NCBI RefSeq assembly: GCF_001949145.1
Contig: NW_019091363.1
Location: 1,492,814-1,524,178 of the forward strand
Direction: 5' to 3'
Length of the DNA stretch: 31,365 nt
From: Acanthaster planci
Taxonomy: Eukaryota; Echinodermata; Asteroidea; Valvatida; Acanthasteridae
In this document: positions 1 to 10,912 of the stretch, piece after piece
Numbering within the stretch: position 1 is the stretch's first letter
How the letters are laid out: each line of letters begins with the position of its first letter
Notes under the pieces: generated by a model
What the model saw: the letters and a program-made list of their open reading frames with translations, nothing else
Told to the model about the DNA's origin: nothing
Databases searched by the model: none
Translations under genes and position numbers: made by a program

Positions 1-29
1 TTATGCTCTATATGCAACATTGCAAGTAC

Positions 30-240
30 TTTTTCCCTGATATATTATGGAGGGGTATTCTGTTAAGTCTGTCATGGATGTTTGGAATTCATGAAGTTTG
101 TGAGCTTTTTCAAAGGGTGAGGGTAAAGTAGACAGGTAAGGATCATAGTGTACAACGAAGGGGAATTCGATGCACTGTTTAGGATCAGTCACAATGAATT
201 CTCCATTATTTGAGAAATTCAGATTGCTCTGTTTCCTTTC
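30..240 (-). CDS. MCMDC2: MCMDC2 possible further exon, partial
   Basis: Behind acceptor ttattttcacgccag the open frame reads ERKQSNLNFSNNGEF, and later CIEFPFVVHYDPYLSTLPS, then PFEKA. This loosely parallels the RRNAQKINTLIGQM...FGLLINCNE...LNKA region. Its phase fits the exon at 381-424, but about 30 residues expected between the two are missing, so another small exon or a divergent insertion is likely. The left end is only a guess (gtactt donor at 24-29). Confidence 0.4.
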
Positions 241-380
241 CTGGCGTGAAAATAACGGCAAACATGTTAAAGAAGAGGTGTGAACATAAAGCAGCACATG
301 GCATTTCGACTTTCACAAAGACTAAAAACGGCGCAAAGGCAGTTTAGGAATCGTGGTCACAAGGAAGCGCTTTCAAAGAC

Positions 381-424
381 CCCTTGGGGAATAGCATAAG
401 AAATGTAGCTGTTTGCTAGTCTTA
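381..424 (-). CDS. MCMDC2: MCMDC2 probable short exon (residues 448-462)
   Basis: After acceptor gatgatgaaacag at 425-426 the frame reads VRLANSYISYAIPQG, resembling the ESRSITVYIPGKK strand of vertebrate MCMDC2 and in phase with the previous exon. The proposed donor GGG|gtcttt is poor, so the 3' end is uncertain. Confidence 0.5.
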
Positions 425-529
425 CTGTTTCATCATCATTTAACTCCAGTATTTTCCCAACACGATAGAATCTTATCACTTCGTTAAAATAAATCAACAG
501 GGGAAAAAGACTACACTTTTGAAGCTTAC

Positions 530-640
530 CATGTTGTAGCTTCTCCTTCCCATCTTTTTTCAGGCTGTCTATATCCCCCAGCATGCAAACACCTTGGTGA
601 GCTAACAATACAGATCCACCTGCCGTCAAGTAAAATTCAC
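530..640 (-). CDS. MCMDC2: MCMDC2 coding exon covering the degenerate Walker B position (residues 411-448)
   Basis: Acceptor gattgagaacag (weak pyrimidine tract), donor CATG|gtaagc. It reads EFYLTAGGSVLLAHQGVCML, then GDIDSLKKDGKEKLQH. The GSVLLAHQGVC block is the classic MCM stretch before Walker B, but the acidic DE pair is replaced by GD (432-433). Confidence 0.9.
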
Positions 641-3248
641 CTGTTCTCAATCATTTATGTTTCCACCCGTAACTGGAGATCGATAGTGACAGACCCCTCT
701 GCACTTATCTGAAGACGCAAAACAGGAAACTGCTTCCTTGTCTATGTTTCAAGCATTGTTTTGAAGTGATTTTTTTAAGGACACTTTCCAACCACTGACG
801 CAATTCTGAAAGATCTATTTGAAAAAAAGTCCAGCCAGGCTGAAATCATCCCAAGGGTTTTCTAAAAGGTTAATCCCTATTGTTGTGATCGTGTCACGAA
901 ACTGACATCATTTCTAAGGGAAAGAGGCCCAATCATCCGCGGTAACTTTCTTTAAAATCTTTAGAAGGATGCAAGTATTTTAATCAAAATGTTCGGGCAC
1001 TGGAATTAGATGCATGTACCTGGTCTACTGTACATGTACTTACACAGTCATTTTGAGCAGCCGGAGTAGTTGTGTGGTGTTAGTCATCTCGAATCCATAA
1101 ATATTTAAAACACTACTACCTTGCCATTAATAATTACTGTTTTATGTTTGTCTCAATTGGTGATCAAAAGTACAAGTTCACAGTAGGCCTATAATGCAAA
1201 ATGTACTTCTAAACTGAATTGTAATTAGGATGGCTGCCGTTGACATGTTTTAAGAACAAATCAGTGATAGAACAAAAACTAAACAATCAATTATTAATAT
1301 TTTGAATTATGAAATTAATTATTAACATTTTGATTTTCAAGACGAGATAAATGTTTATCTGTGTAAATAATAAATGAGGCAGCTTTCGCCATTTGTTGCT
1401 ACACTTTGTTGCACACTCTGGGTGAAACATTATAATCCTCTTCTTTATCTGAATATGATAAATCCCAACAGAAATGGAAACTTAAGCCAGTAAATAATGC
1501 AATATCCAAGCATTTTGGGTGTGCTCGAAGAAGAGCAACATTGAGGTTTTTCCCAGGGTTGGCATCACAGTTTCGCTTATGAATATTGAAATATCATCAG
1601 AACAAAAACAATAGGGTACATTCATGGGGTACATAATACTTTAGGTGAGACAAACATCTGTTAAGTGGGTTTACAAGTGTAAAAGACTTTTCATACATTG
1701 CGGAAGAGTACAAAGTTGCAGTAAATTGTGTCTGAGAAAAAATCATTGCGGCTACACTTTAAAAACCAACAATGTCCAGATATGTCAAGCGAATCATTTG
1801 AATTTCTTACTTACAAATCCCTACTTTGCCATTCCCCTTAACATTATCAGTCACCACACAGAAGCGGGAATGTAATTTGTGCGTTGCCACAGGAGATAAT
1901 AAATGTCAAACAGCGAGATTCAAAGCCCCTGCTATGAACTTAGTCGAAAGCAGCAATCAGGTACATTTCCCTCATCTCAACATGCTGTATGCCGAAAACA
2001 GTACATGTACAAACCGCCTCGAGCAGAAGCACCCCCTCATCGGTTGAAAAGAGCCAAATAGGTTTGGAGTGTTCATTTTATTGGTAGCAATGCGACTATA
2101 ATTTGTGCATTTCATAGTTGTTTGTGAACTAGCAAAGTGCAGTTTCTACCAAAAGAAATTGGCCATTCCTCTCTTGACCCAGCTCTGGGCACATACTCAG
2201 ATGGTCTCAACCAGGAAAAATGGAAACTCTTAAGTTCTTAAGTTCTCGGGGACAAAGTAGCACTTCGTTCTTACTGTGTTGCGGATTCCGTGTTAAGGCG
2301 CCTTTCCATAATGTAGGCCTATATTTTTGGGGGGTGCGTTGCGCACAAGATGTGTTCATGGTTTCACCTCCACGGAGACGAAAATCGACTCCACTAACAC
2401 AACACACATGTGCGTGCTTTCAGCCGTAAAAATTGCCCCGGTGGCGAGAGCGATTTTGACGGATACGCAACGCTTGGCGCAAGTGTTAACGCGCACATGG
2501 AAAGGCGCTTTTATGCACGCTGGTACCCAACAAGCGCTGGTCTCTTGCGCTCATTCGGTCAGGTAAGCAATAGCGGTAACAACAGTAGTCTTATGTTCAT
2601 GGCAAGGCCAATCCAAATATCCTGGGATACAATTTCTGCAATTGTATACAATGTTTATTTTTCCATTTTGACTAACAGGAATAATGCTAATTACCACTTG
2701 GTACAACTATAATGAAATTACAACGGAGTTAACAAGGGGTCTAGAAAATCTGCCAGCAGGTTCTCTTTAACGGGTAGCTGTAATCAATTTGTTTTAACAC
2801 CTAACATTCAAAATGCACCTTTATGTCTCAGTTACCCATAATTAAACTTTTGTTTCATTATTTCAAAGGGTATTTTACTGCCTTTTTGGTTTTTATGGTG
2901 ATGATATTTCCATATTCGTAAGCAGAACTGTGATTTCATCACTTGCAGCAAGCCTAAATGTTACGTTGGTTGGTACACACAACTTCTTCTTTGCTGATTC
3001 GTTGTTGTTTATGTACATAGCAATAATTGAGCACCAATCCCTTCCTCAGAAATGTTTTCAGTAAGTAAATTCCGGGTTCAAAATGCTAACAGAAAAACCT
3101 ATGTAATGAACTATGTCTTCTCTGGATGACATCACAGCAACAGCGCCCTCGGTTGTCCAGGAAAGCATGGATAGTTTTAAGTGCCTAAAATTGTGTCTGA
3201 GAAAAGTTCATTGCGGCTGCACTTTAAAACGTGTGCAGTGACACTTAC
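641..3248 (-). other. MCMDC2 intron, about 2.6 kb
   Basis: I see no coding exon here. The short open frames between 1645 and 2712 on the plus strand have no family match or splice context. The intron carries one copy of a 40-bp dispersed repeat near each end (about 1722-1763 and 3187-3228) and an ACAGCGCCCTC 11-mer at 3140-3150. Confidence 0.7.
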
Positions 3249-3420
3249 CTTCAATATAACATCCCGATCCATCGGAGTCCCTGTAGAGGGGGGCAAGCAA
3301 AGGCTGGCTGCTGTTGTGAATAATGGCTCGCGGGGCGAAGGAAGCTCCATATATCAATAATCTCTGGATTAGATTGGAATCAACACCCACCGCCATGAGA
3401 TCGAGAAAACCCTGCAAGTC
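3249..3420 (-). CDS. MCMDC2: MCMDC2 coding exon covering the degenerate Walker A position (residues 354-411)
   Basis: Acceptor ttcctgttgcag, donor GAAG|gtaagt. The exon reads DLQGFLDLMAVGVDSNLIQ, then RLLIYGASFAPRAI. In replicative MCMs the same place holds GDPxxxKS; here GVDSNLIQ (365-372) has no lysine, as in vertebrate MCMDC2. The FAPR that follows matches the family's (L/F)VPRG. Confidence 0.9.
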
Positions 3421-4239
3421 CTGCAACAGGAATCAATGAAAGCCTACCTACGGTCAAATATAGGAAAATTCAATTTGTTATTTTTTTTTCTCACAAAAAC
3501 TACACTGATTGTGCTCTGATACGGTTCACTGGTATTCGGTTACCCCTTAAATGATACCACATCAAAACGTACTTTTTGTGTGAATACAAGTCTTTTTTTA
3601 CAATAAAAATAAACAGACAGCTCAGTCAGTCTTCTTCGATGTAATTTCCATTTTCAAAAATTAAGGTTGTTCGCTCCTTTTTTGTAACTTGACGAGTATT
3701 TATGGTGTCTCATCAAAGATTTTGGCCATATATCACGAATGGAATTCCCAACCTCACCACAAACTTGGTAATAAACAGCTCATAAATAAATGAGAAATGC
3801 ACGTCAACATTCTAAACTATTCAAGCTTTGAAGGAGCGGTGCTACTGACACATCCCTAACCTTATGCAAATGCTTCACCTCTCAACAAAGCAGTGTGAAA
3901 ATGTTGAATTTATAATGATTTCTTTTCAATTTGCAATATAAATATTCATGAAGCTGCCAACCTGCAGTTGGCGCTCATTCATCTCGCAATCTCATTTACA
4001 CCATATCGTAAATTAGCCGAAGCAAATATACGTTTACTTCTCTGGACGTATAACTGTGCTTTAAAAAAAGACATTATTTCTACTTTCTTGCATTCATCTT
4101 GAAATAAGGAAACCGACTGAATTAGTTTGTCCAGATCTCCGACGGAAATAAATAACAGATGAGGGATGAGGCGGGAGCGGCAAGGGGGGGGTGCGAGGAA
4201 CAAGGGGGTGCACATTGTGAAATGCCGTGGGTAAATTAC

Positions 4240-4461
4240 ACGTTTGGATGAGCGGGAGGCGGCATCGACAAGGCTGAGGAGTATACACAGCTTGAGGCGG
4301 TGATAGGTGCCGGCTGGGGTGATCCCATCGGCAAAGAGATAGGCCAGGCCGACAGCAAAGCTCCAAGGAGAGGTGGCTCTGTCTGCGGGGTTGGTATCAA
4401 GGGACAGAGTTCGTCTCAGATCAAATTGGGTTAAGGACTGCATTGTATACACTCTTAAAAG
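4240..4461 (-). CDS. MCMDC2: MCMDC2 coding exon, start of AAA-like domain (residues 280-353)
   Basis: This 222-nt exon has phase 0 at both ends, acceptor ttgtatttccctag and donor AAACGT|gtaatt. Residues SPWSFAVGLAYLFADGITPA followed by GTYHRLKLCILLSLV match the CWKFTAILANIFASQITPPGTYNLLKLCLLMSLV block, the most conserved stretch seen here. The open frame runs on past the donor into intron (to 3979), but that extension has a different, proline-rich composition and no family match. Confidence 0.9.
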
Positions 4462-6906
4462 CTAGGGAAATACAACTACATGTAGGCCTACATGTAACTT
4501 GCAGACAAATGTTCAATGCTCCAAATAAATGACAGACCCAAAACGTCTATTATAAATACTTCACTGATATACGGATTAAAGATATATGACCGAATACCCC
4601 TAAGCAGGTTGACGCAGGTAATTTTGATATTTGATTTGGTAATGGCCCTCTTCCCCACTCTCCATACTTCATAAAATTCACCCTTAATAAACATTGTCTA
4701 CAGAAAGCTTTGGTAGTTACAGGCAATGAATGTTACAAAATCTGCATTGTCCATTGTAAACATAGACATCATTAATTCTTATAATTCATCAGCTTGGTTT
4801 CGGAATGGCAGTCCTGAAGAACTAGGACAATCATTATCAGTGATTAATTGGAACATGGTGCAATTGACTGGGCTCATGTGTTACCCCAGAACATGAAAGT
4901 AGTTTTAAGTTTGGCATACAAGTAAATTTTGTTTTAATTTGGCCAAAAACAAAATTTATCTCTCGTGTCAGCTCTGATATTTGACTGGTGTTTTCGGAGG
5001 AATGAAGGCTATTCCTGTTCATTGCATTCAATTTTTTGATGCAAAGGTTTTTTAAAAGGTGAATATTTGAAAGCAAAAACCTAAATAGTATCTGTTTGTC
5101 GCCCAAGTGTAACAAAATTTCATGCATTCCTCTTGTTCAACATAAATTCGATGAGATATAATTAAGTTGTTAGGCCGAACGCATTCGAGTCGTTTCCTAG
5201 TCTAGTACAAACATTTCCCAATTATCAGGAATACGATAGTCAATCTAGCAATTAGCGGACACTTTATTAACCGTTCCTTTTAAGTCACTGAACTCAACTT
5301 TAGGCCTCCAGGAATGTTTTGAACAGCGTTTCCTCAAGCTTTCCCAGTGGAATGAGGCTCGACTTTAAAAAAAAAAAGGTTCTACATCTACTTTCTTAGT
5401 ATACGCAGCTTTAATTTTTCCTGGGCAAAAGGCCGAGTAGTGAGTTTGAGATGCCCATGGGAGGAATACTGCAAGGCAAATGGTTCGAACAATAAACGAG
5501 ATCGCCAACAGGAAATGAATGTTGATCCATCATGCAGCATTAATAAAAGCCAACTTTCCAGTAGGGAGAGCAGGGAGGGGAGGGGGCGGAACAGATTATC
5601 TTGCTGACCGAATATGCACTTGTCGGGTTCTACCAGGCATATTTTAAGGAAATGTCATTATTTTGCCCGGGGGGAACTTGCTGAAGCAAAAACCACACAA
5701 AGTCATGTGCTACGAGACAGCAGGGATGTACATGTAGCTTGTTTCAAATAGAGGCAATTCATCTTTCTTCCTAATCTTCCTAACAAATGTTCACAAACAC
5801 ATTAAATTTACTTTATTCTTACTTTTCAATAGGGTTTGTATTTTAATCAAGGGATGGCATTCATTCAAGTGAATCGATCATTTACGGTGAATTTCTACAC
5901 ATATGTTCATATAGAATATTCTGATCAAGTATGCTGGGTGTAAGAGGAAGGCTGCGTGAGTTGGACATGTTGGATGTTAACGCTCAGAATTACACATGCA
6001 AAACTTTACTTGCTAAAAGTTGCCTCAGCGTTTGTGACAGGTGGTGTCTTGGCTCTTTGGGCATTGTTAGTGCTACCTGGAACAAGTTACATAATACAAA
6101 AGTTGTAATTCATGTGTTTCTTGACATTAAAAGAACAAAACCAACTTCTGAAGCATGTCATCATTACATGAAATCTTAATGACCCTATGTTATATTACTT
6201 ACATATGTTTCTATCACCAATTCTTTTACGGAAAAAATGGAGCTTTTTTTTTCAATAAAAGCACTGGATCAAAACCCTCCTTTATCATGCCACATAATCA
6301 AACTGAAATCACCTTCACAAAATTACTAAAAACCTAGGAACGTTATTTCAAAACTAACTCATTTAAAAATACTTACTTTAAAAACATTGTTAGCCTGAAA
6401 TTGAAGGAAAAAAAGATTACTAAGCATATTTTGAAGAACAAAGAGAAGGTGAATCGGTAGAAGAAAAGATGACTATGCCACTAAGGCATCATTTCAAAAT
6501 TCCTATTGGTTGACTATAGGACAGGGCCATCTCACCAATAAGAGTGACTTGTGTTGAGTGAATAATGGAGGAAGTAATGCAATAAAAAGGCATTTAGCAG
6601 TTAGAATTGGCCACTTGAGAACACCTGACCTGATAGCCAACCGATAATAAATGTATCGGTCGGCCCACTCTGTCCGACATCTACCAGAAAAGAATTTTAA
6701 AATGGTGCCTAAAGTATTTGAGAAATTAGAAAAAGCTCATTTGCGTTACGAGGGAATCAGTATATTACTGAACATTTAACTTCAATGTCACCAAGTTTAA
6801 TGTGCTTTATCAAATTTCAAAATAATTCCATATAAGAGAATGTGTTTGTGTAGAATACACTGCAACTTCTCAATTCGTTTCTTTTAAAATGAATCGAAAG
6901 AATCAC
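4462..6906 (-). other. MCMDC2 intron, about 2.4 kb
   Basis: AT-rich sequence without recognisable coding exons. It holds a 20-bp perfect palindrome at 4477-4496 beside the downstream acceptor, a short G-rich patch at about 5563-5589, and an 11-bp imperfect hairpin at 6636-6646 with 6654-6664. Confidence 0.65.
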
Positions 6907-7004
6907 CTCAATCATAACCGAGACGGCAGAATTTCCGGTAAACTCCTTGACTGGGATTCCAATCACACAGTAGCAGCCACCAAGTTGGAGGTTGAGGAAC
7001 TCAT
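6907..7004 (-). CDS. MCMDC2: MCMDC2 coding exon (residues 247-279)
   Basis: Acceptor gctttggtcatcag; donor GAG|gtgatt, a weaker form. The exon reads EFLNLQLGGCYCVIGIPVKE and then FTGNSAVSVMIE, equivalent to the NEYKIIGIP segment of the OB fold in vertebrate MCMDC2. Confidence 0.85.
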
Positions 7005-7263
7005 CTGATGACCAAAGCAAGAAAGTTAAGAGCTACAAAGAGATTATGTTTCCCTTTTAAAAGTATCAATTTATTTTATATGCACTAGTCTTGGTTTCAA
7101 GAATTTCATGTACTTTACTGTTAGCAGGTACATGTACTGATCCTTTTGGGCCAAAAGCAATGTGAAGGTCTTGGAACCAAGACTACATGTAGATATGCAC
7201 TCCAAGACCAGATCTCCAACACTAACTTAAAGACTTTTTACAAAGCATCTTAATCATCCTTAT

Positions 7264-7400
7264 TCCAAATCATGGTTCACTCATCCTTATCGTCACCCTA
7301 CCTACCTCATTATCATCGTCACCGTCATATCATTATCATCCCCATCACCATCAAAACCTCCATCATCATCACACCAGCAACATCACATTATCAGAATGCC
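7264..7400. repeat. Degenerate CAT/ATC trinucleotide microsatellite
   Basis: Imperfect runs of CAT, ATC and CAC triplets in an MCMDC2 intron. They leave a spurious 69-codon open frame on the plus strand. Confidence 0.75.
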
Positions 7401-7590
7401 ACAGAATCCCCACCACAGCCATCACTGTCACCGCTAGCAATGTTACCACTGCCATATGCCACTGTTAGTTACCTTTACTGATAACATCCTTATTTCTTAT
7501 TCTCTCCCTTTTTCCCAATACCTCACATCCAGTGAATACACTTCAAGATTACCAGCTGTTTGATCACATTGAATTCCCTGCAGGTCTTAC

Positions 7591-7638
7591 CCCTCAGAAC
7601 AATAGTGACTGATTGCCTGTATCTCCCCAAGTAGCAGT
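7591..7638 (-). CDS. MCMDC2: MCMDC2 48-nt micro-exon (residues 231-247)
   Basis: It encodes CYLGRYRQSVTIVLR, matching the QSLTIFLRDE strand. The donor AGGG|gtaaga is strong. The acceptor at 7639-7640 (ggggtacag) is the one that keeps phase; an AG 13 nt upstream of it with a better pyrimidine tract (ttcctcttcatcag) would shift the frame when joined to the previous exon. Confidence 0.75.
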
Positions 7639-8274
7639 CTGTACCCCAGAACTGATGAAGAGGAAAAACATCTCCTTCAACCATCTGCACAGTCACTCTC
7701 TCTGGAATGTTAAAGTCACGTGAAAATGTCAAGAGATCTCCATTTTCCTTTTTGGCTGTTTTAATGGGTTTCATTCAAAACTTTAGGATGGATACAGGGA
7801 AAGAAAATTGTAATTAAGCAAAGCATCCGATAATTCTGCATGCTCATTTTGAAACATTTAGAAGGCCTGATTTTTCATTACGGACTGTACGTAATATGCA
7901 CCGATCAGCTATGCTTGCTTTCATATCCTCAAAGAGCACTGGGTTTTTGTCATGATTGCCTGTACATTATTATACTTTTATTTTCCCTTATATAAAAAAC
8001 TGTTTTACAGTATTTTATTTCGTTATATTTTGACTGTAATGCCCATGGGTATTACTTAAGGGGGTATCGAGGGCTGTCACACCCCTCATTGGTTAGTTTT
8101 TTTCAAAACAATCAAGGTCTGTCTGCATAAAAAACCAAAGAATGGAGAAAGAAGATGAAAGGATGGCGGATACAGAACACTCATTTTGCGTAACTTCAAA
8201 CTTCATGTGGCACCCCCCCCATTCAAAATGGTCTAGCAACGCCCGTGGTGCTGGGTGCTCTGTCAGTGAATCCC

Positions 8275-8350
8275 ATCTAGCAGTAAACATCACTTTCTAT
8301 GAGGAATTCCTCATCTGGCAGTAAACATCAGCTTCTATGAGGAATTCCTC
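8275..8350. repeat. 38-bp tandem repeat, two copies, each with palindrome GAGGAATTCCTC
   Basis: 8275-8312 and 8313-8350 differ at only about three positions. Each unit ends with the 12-bp palindrome GAGGAATTCCTC. It lies in an MCMDC2 intron about 90 nt from the exon at 8442. Confidence 0.85.
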
Positions 8351-8441
8351 ATCAAACTTACAGCTTTTTTCTTACTTGCCTAAAGTAAATGGCTCAATTT
8401 TCTCAAGGTCTATTGATAACTATCAAGATGAATGAATATAC

Positions 8442-8542
8442 CTTCATTATCATGATAACTCTCTACACAGTTACCTCCTAAGATTCTACAAGTCACATCT
8501 TCCCTTAGAATAGAACCACAGTACACACAGTTAAAGTCTCGC
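8442..8542 (-). CDS. MCMDC2: MCMDC2 coding exon, second half of zinc finger (residues 197-231)
   Basis: Acceptor gtgtttctgcag, donor GAAG|gtatat. It reads RRDFNCVYCGSILREDVTC, then RILGG; Cys202 and Cys205 (CX2C) complete the zinc site and LREDVTCRILG matches the family's LQEDRKFRVLG stretch. An earlier GGAG|gtaact inside the exon is a possible alternative donor with the same phase; using it would remove 11 residues. Confidence 0.88.
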
Positions 8543-8993
8543 CTGCAGAAACACATGGGGGAAAAAATGGCAGACCAGGATTGCAGGAAGTTCATTTCAA
8601 GAGTGCAGGCATACTTAACTAATTTGTTTGCTTCTTGAAAAAAAGGTTAAGATAGTACTGACGTAAACATGTCACACACACAATTATGTGTGTTGAAGTA
8701 AAAGGCATTGGCTTGAGGACCAGCGAGTGAACCAACGTACTCCATTTGTTGCACTAAACTTTATGGTTCAAAATGACAATATACTTGATACTCCACAGGT
8801 AGTTATTTCTACTTCACTGAGTTGAGCCAGCCAACTTCAATACATTATAACATTTTGAATTCACTCTCTCAAGTTGAGATGCTGTGGTAAAATCTGGCAA
8901 AGTACATGAAGAAACATGAACGGATAAGGATGAAGATTTTTTTTCATGTGGGTAAGGCAGAATTTCTGTAAAGAATCTGTTTTTTTGAGTTAC

Positions 8994-9098
8994 CTCACAG
9001 TCTGATGCTCTTTGGCCCCCTCAATGTGACATCTAATGTAGAAATTATCTGCTGCGCCATAGCACCGTGACTCTGGACATCTGTATTTTGCACAACGC
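8994..9098 (-). CDS. MCMDC2: MCMDC2 coding exon, first half of zinc finger (residues 162-197)
   Basis: Acceptor gtctttacag, donor GTGAG|gtaact. The exon encodes RCAKYRCPESRCYGAAD and then FYIRCHIEGAKEHQTV. Cys169 and Cys174 (CX4C) are the expected first pair of zinc ligands; Cys164 is an extra cysteine nearby. Confidence 0.9.
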
Positions 9099-9601
9099 CT
9101 GTAAAGACAAAATTGTAATCGTAAACGACACAACACTAAACTCAAGCAAGAACAATCTCAAGCAAGATATCAACTGGATTAAAGACTCAACAAAGCCACG
9201 CATAGCAGCTCAAAGAATAAAATTACAAAATTTATAAATCAAACAAATTACAACAATCTACAGGCTTTGATTTGCAGGGATTGGATCTTCTAGTCACATT
9301 CTTTCTTTCATGGCAGTTGATTTCATTATGAGTTCAAGTAATATATGAGCAAAATTACAACATTTATTGTAGACAAATGCAATGCTGATGATGCATATGG
9401 GCCTCACAATGTAACCCTTATCCTGTGAGTGTGGGGAGAATTATGGGACTCAAGACTGTTATGGCCAAGTCAGGAAAATCATGATTAAATAAGGCAGCTG
9501 GAAATTCCTGCATTTTGCAGGGAGACAATATGCCTTGCTACTTCACAGAGAGTATTTTGAAGCAACGTCTTTGATGATGTATGTGTTTCAATCATACTCA
9601 C

Positions 9602-9703
9602 GAATATTTAACAGGGGATGAAATGGAACAAACTGTTCCGACAAATTTGTAGAAACGAGACTCAAACTTGCAACTGTGCAATTCACCAGTTGTTAATTGG
9701 TAA
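9602..9703 (-). CDS. MCMDC2: MCMDC2 coding exon (residues 128-162)
   Basis: This 102-nt exon lies between acceptor cattcttaacag and a consensus donor gtgagt. It reads YQLTTGELHSCKFESRFYKF and then VGTVCSISSPVKYS, parallel to the SQRFYMMQGIV...TKYTQ segment just before the zinc finger in vertebrate MCMDC2. Both ends are phase 2, so skipping it would keep the frame. Confidence 0.85.
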
Positions 9704-10014
9704 CTGTTAAGAATGAAAAAACAAATATAATTCTGAGACTTTGTATTTGATAAACCTTTCTTTCATTACCCTATGAGAAATTTAGTGTCACATTTATTTA
9801 CTTAAGTTTTGTTTTGCTTCAAGGATTTTGCATTTAATGTATATTAATGTTTCACTGTACAACAAGCCAATGACAAAAAAAGGCTTAATGAGTGTAAACA
9901 TACAGTTTAAATAATTAAAATGATTTTAAAAATTGCAACGGGTAAATTGCCAACCAAAAGGTTGAAGACACCACTTGATATATCATCCAGCTAAAAGCTG
10001 TTTAAATGGATTAC

Positions 10015-10201
10015 CAAAGTTCAACATGGAATATTTGATTTGCATTGGTTTCTTCAAATGGGGAGACTTTCAGACTGAGCAAAGCGATTTGTCTGACCTC
10101 TTTAGCTGAGGTAAATCCGACAGCTTCAAATTCACGAGGACTTGACTGCAAGTGACTTCTGAAGGTAGTAATTTCAGGCACCTTAAGCTGACATAACAAA
10201 C
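10015..10201 (-). CDS. MCMDC2: MCMDC2 coding exon (residues 66-128)
   Basis: This 187-nt exon runs from acceptor gattaattgtag to donor CTTTG|gtaatc. Residues SPREFEAVGFTSAKEV align with the AAEVFQSVCFIAVK-like helix of the vertebrate protein, which fixes the frame. Two nearer AGs (before CTTAAG and before AAGTCAC) would break phase with the preceding exon, so the distal acceptor at 10202 was chosen. It adds about seven residues relative to vertebrates. Confidence 0.8.
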
Positions 10202-10912
10202 CTACAATTAATCAAGAGGAAAGTTAAGAAGTGAAATGAATGTATCAGGAATGAATAAGGTGTTATATAATACAGAAGAAACTACATTCAATCATTTATT
10301 TTGTTAAAATTTTTAAAGCAGGAAGTCACATGTCTTTATTACTAGTTTTTATATTGTATAAATGGTATCTCTTCATGTGCTTTTTTTATTTGCTGACATT
10401 TAGGATATTTTACGCAAAAGTGGACAGACTCTGGCGAGCAGTGTCGTGATAACATTTTCTTTTGTTATAAACTGATTCATTTCTGCTCTATTTTAACGGA
10501 ATATGAAATTCCTAAAATATCTTCAGAGAAGCAATATTGTAAGGAAAAACAGGAACTGGTCTATGATTTTATTCAATTCCGCAGACTTAATAACGACTTA
10601 ATTACTGGTTAAGTTGAAAATACAAGAAACTACAGCCTTATAGCATAAAGTACTTCACATATCAAATTCTGCGTATTTGCTTGAATAAATGTACTTATTT
10701 TTGAAATCAAAATCTATTGTCATGATTGTACATGTACCTCCTGGAAAATCTTTCTTGCCTCTTGTGGCTGATGCAGCACTAGGTTGCCCAGAGGAGCTTA
10801 AAAAAATCATTATAATGCAGCGGCTTGAATTATTGCACTAAATTTCATCTTCAGAGCAGTGACATAAATTTGTGCTGGAAATTGGGGGATAAGGGATTTG
10901 TGGTTGGGGGAA

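Noticed and set aside
1645-2712. Several overlapping short frames on the plus strand
   Set aside because: No family similarity, splice pattern or promoter context, and they lie in an intron of MCMDC2 on the other strand.
3979-4239. Continuation of the minus-strand open frame beyond the MCMDC2 exon at 4240-4461
   Set aside because: After the AAACGT|gtaatt donor the translation loses family similarity and becomes proline/leucine-rich; the next exon joins in phase at the donor, so this is intron read-through.
7272-7481. A 69-codon plus-strand frame rich in His, Ile and Thr
   Set aside because: It is the translation of a degenerate CAT/ATC microsatellite.
7639-7774. Longer version of the micro-exon (frame starting MKPIKTAKKENG)
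   Set aside because: Although open, it would need an acceptor in a phase incompatible with the preceding exon, and these residues have no match in the family.
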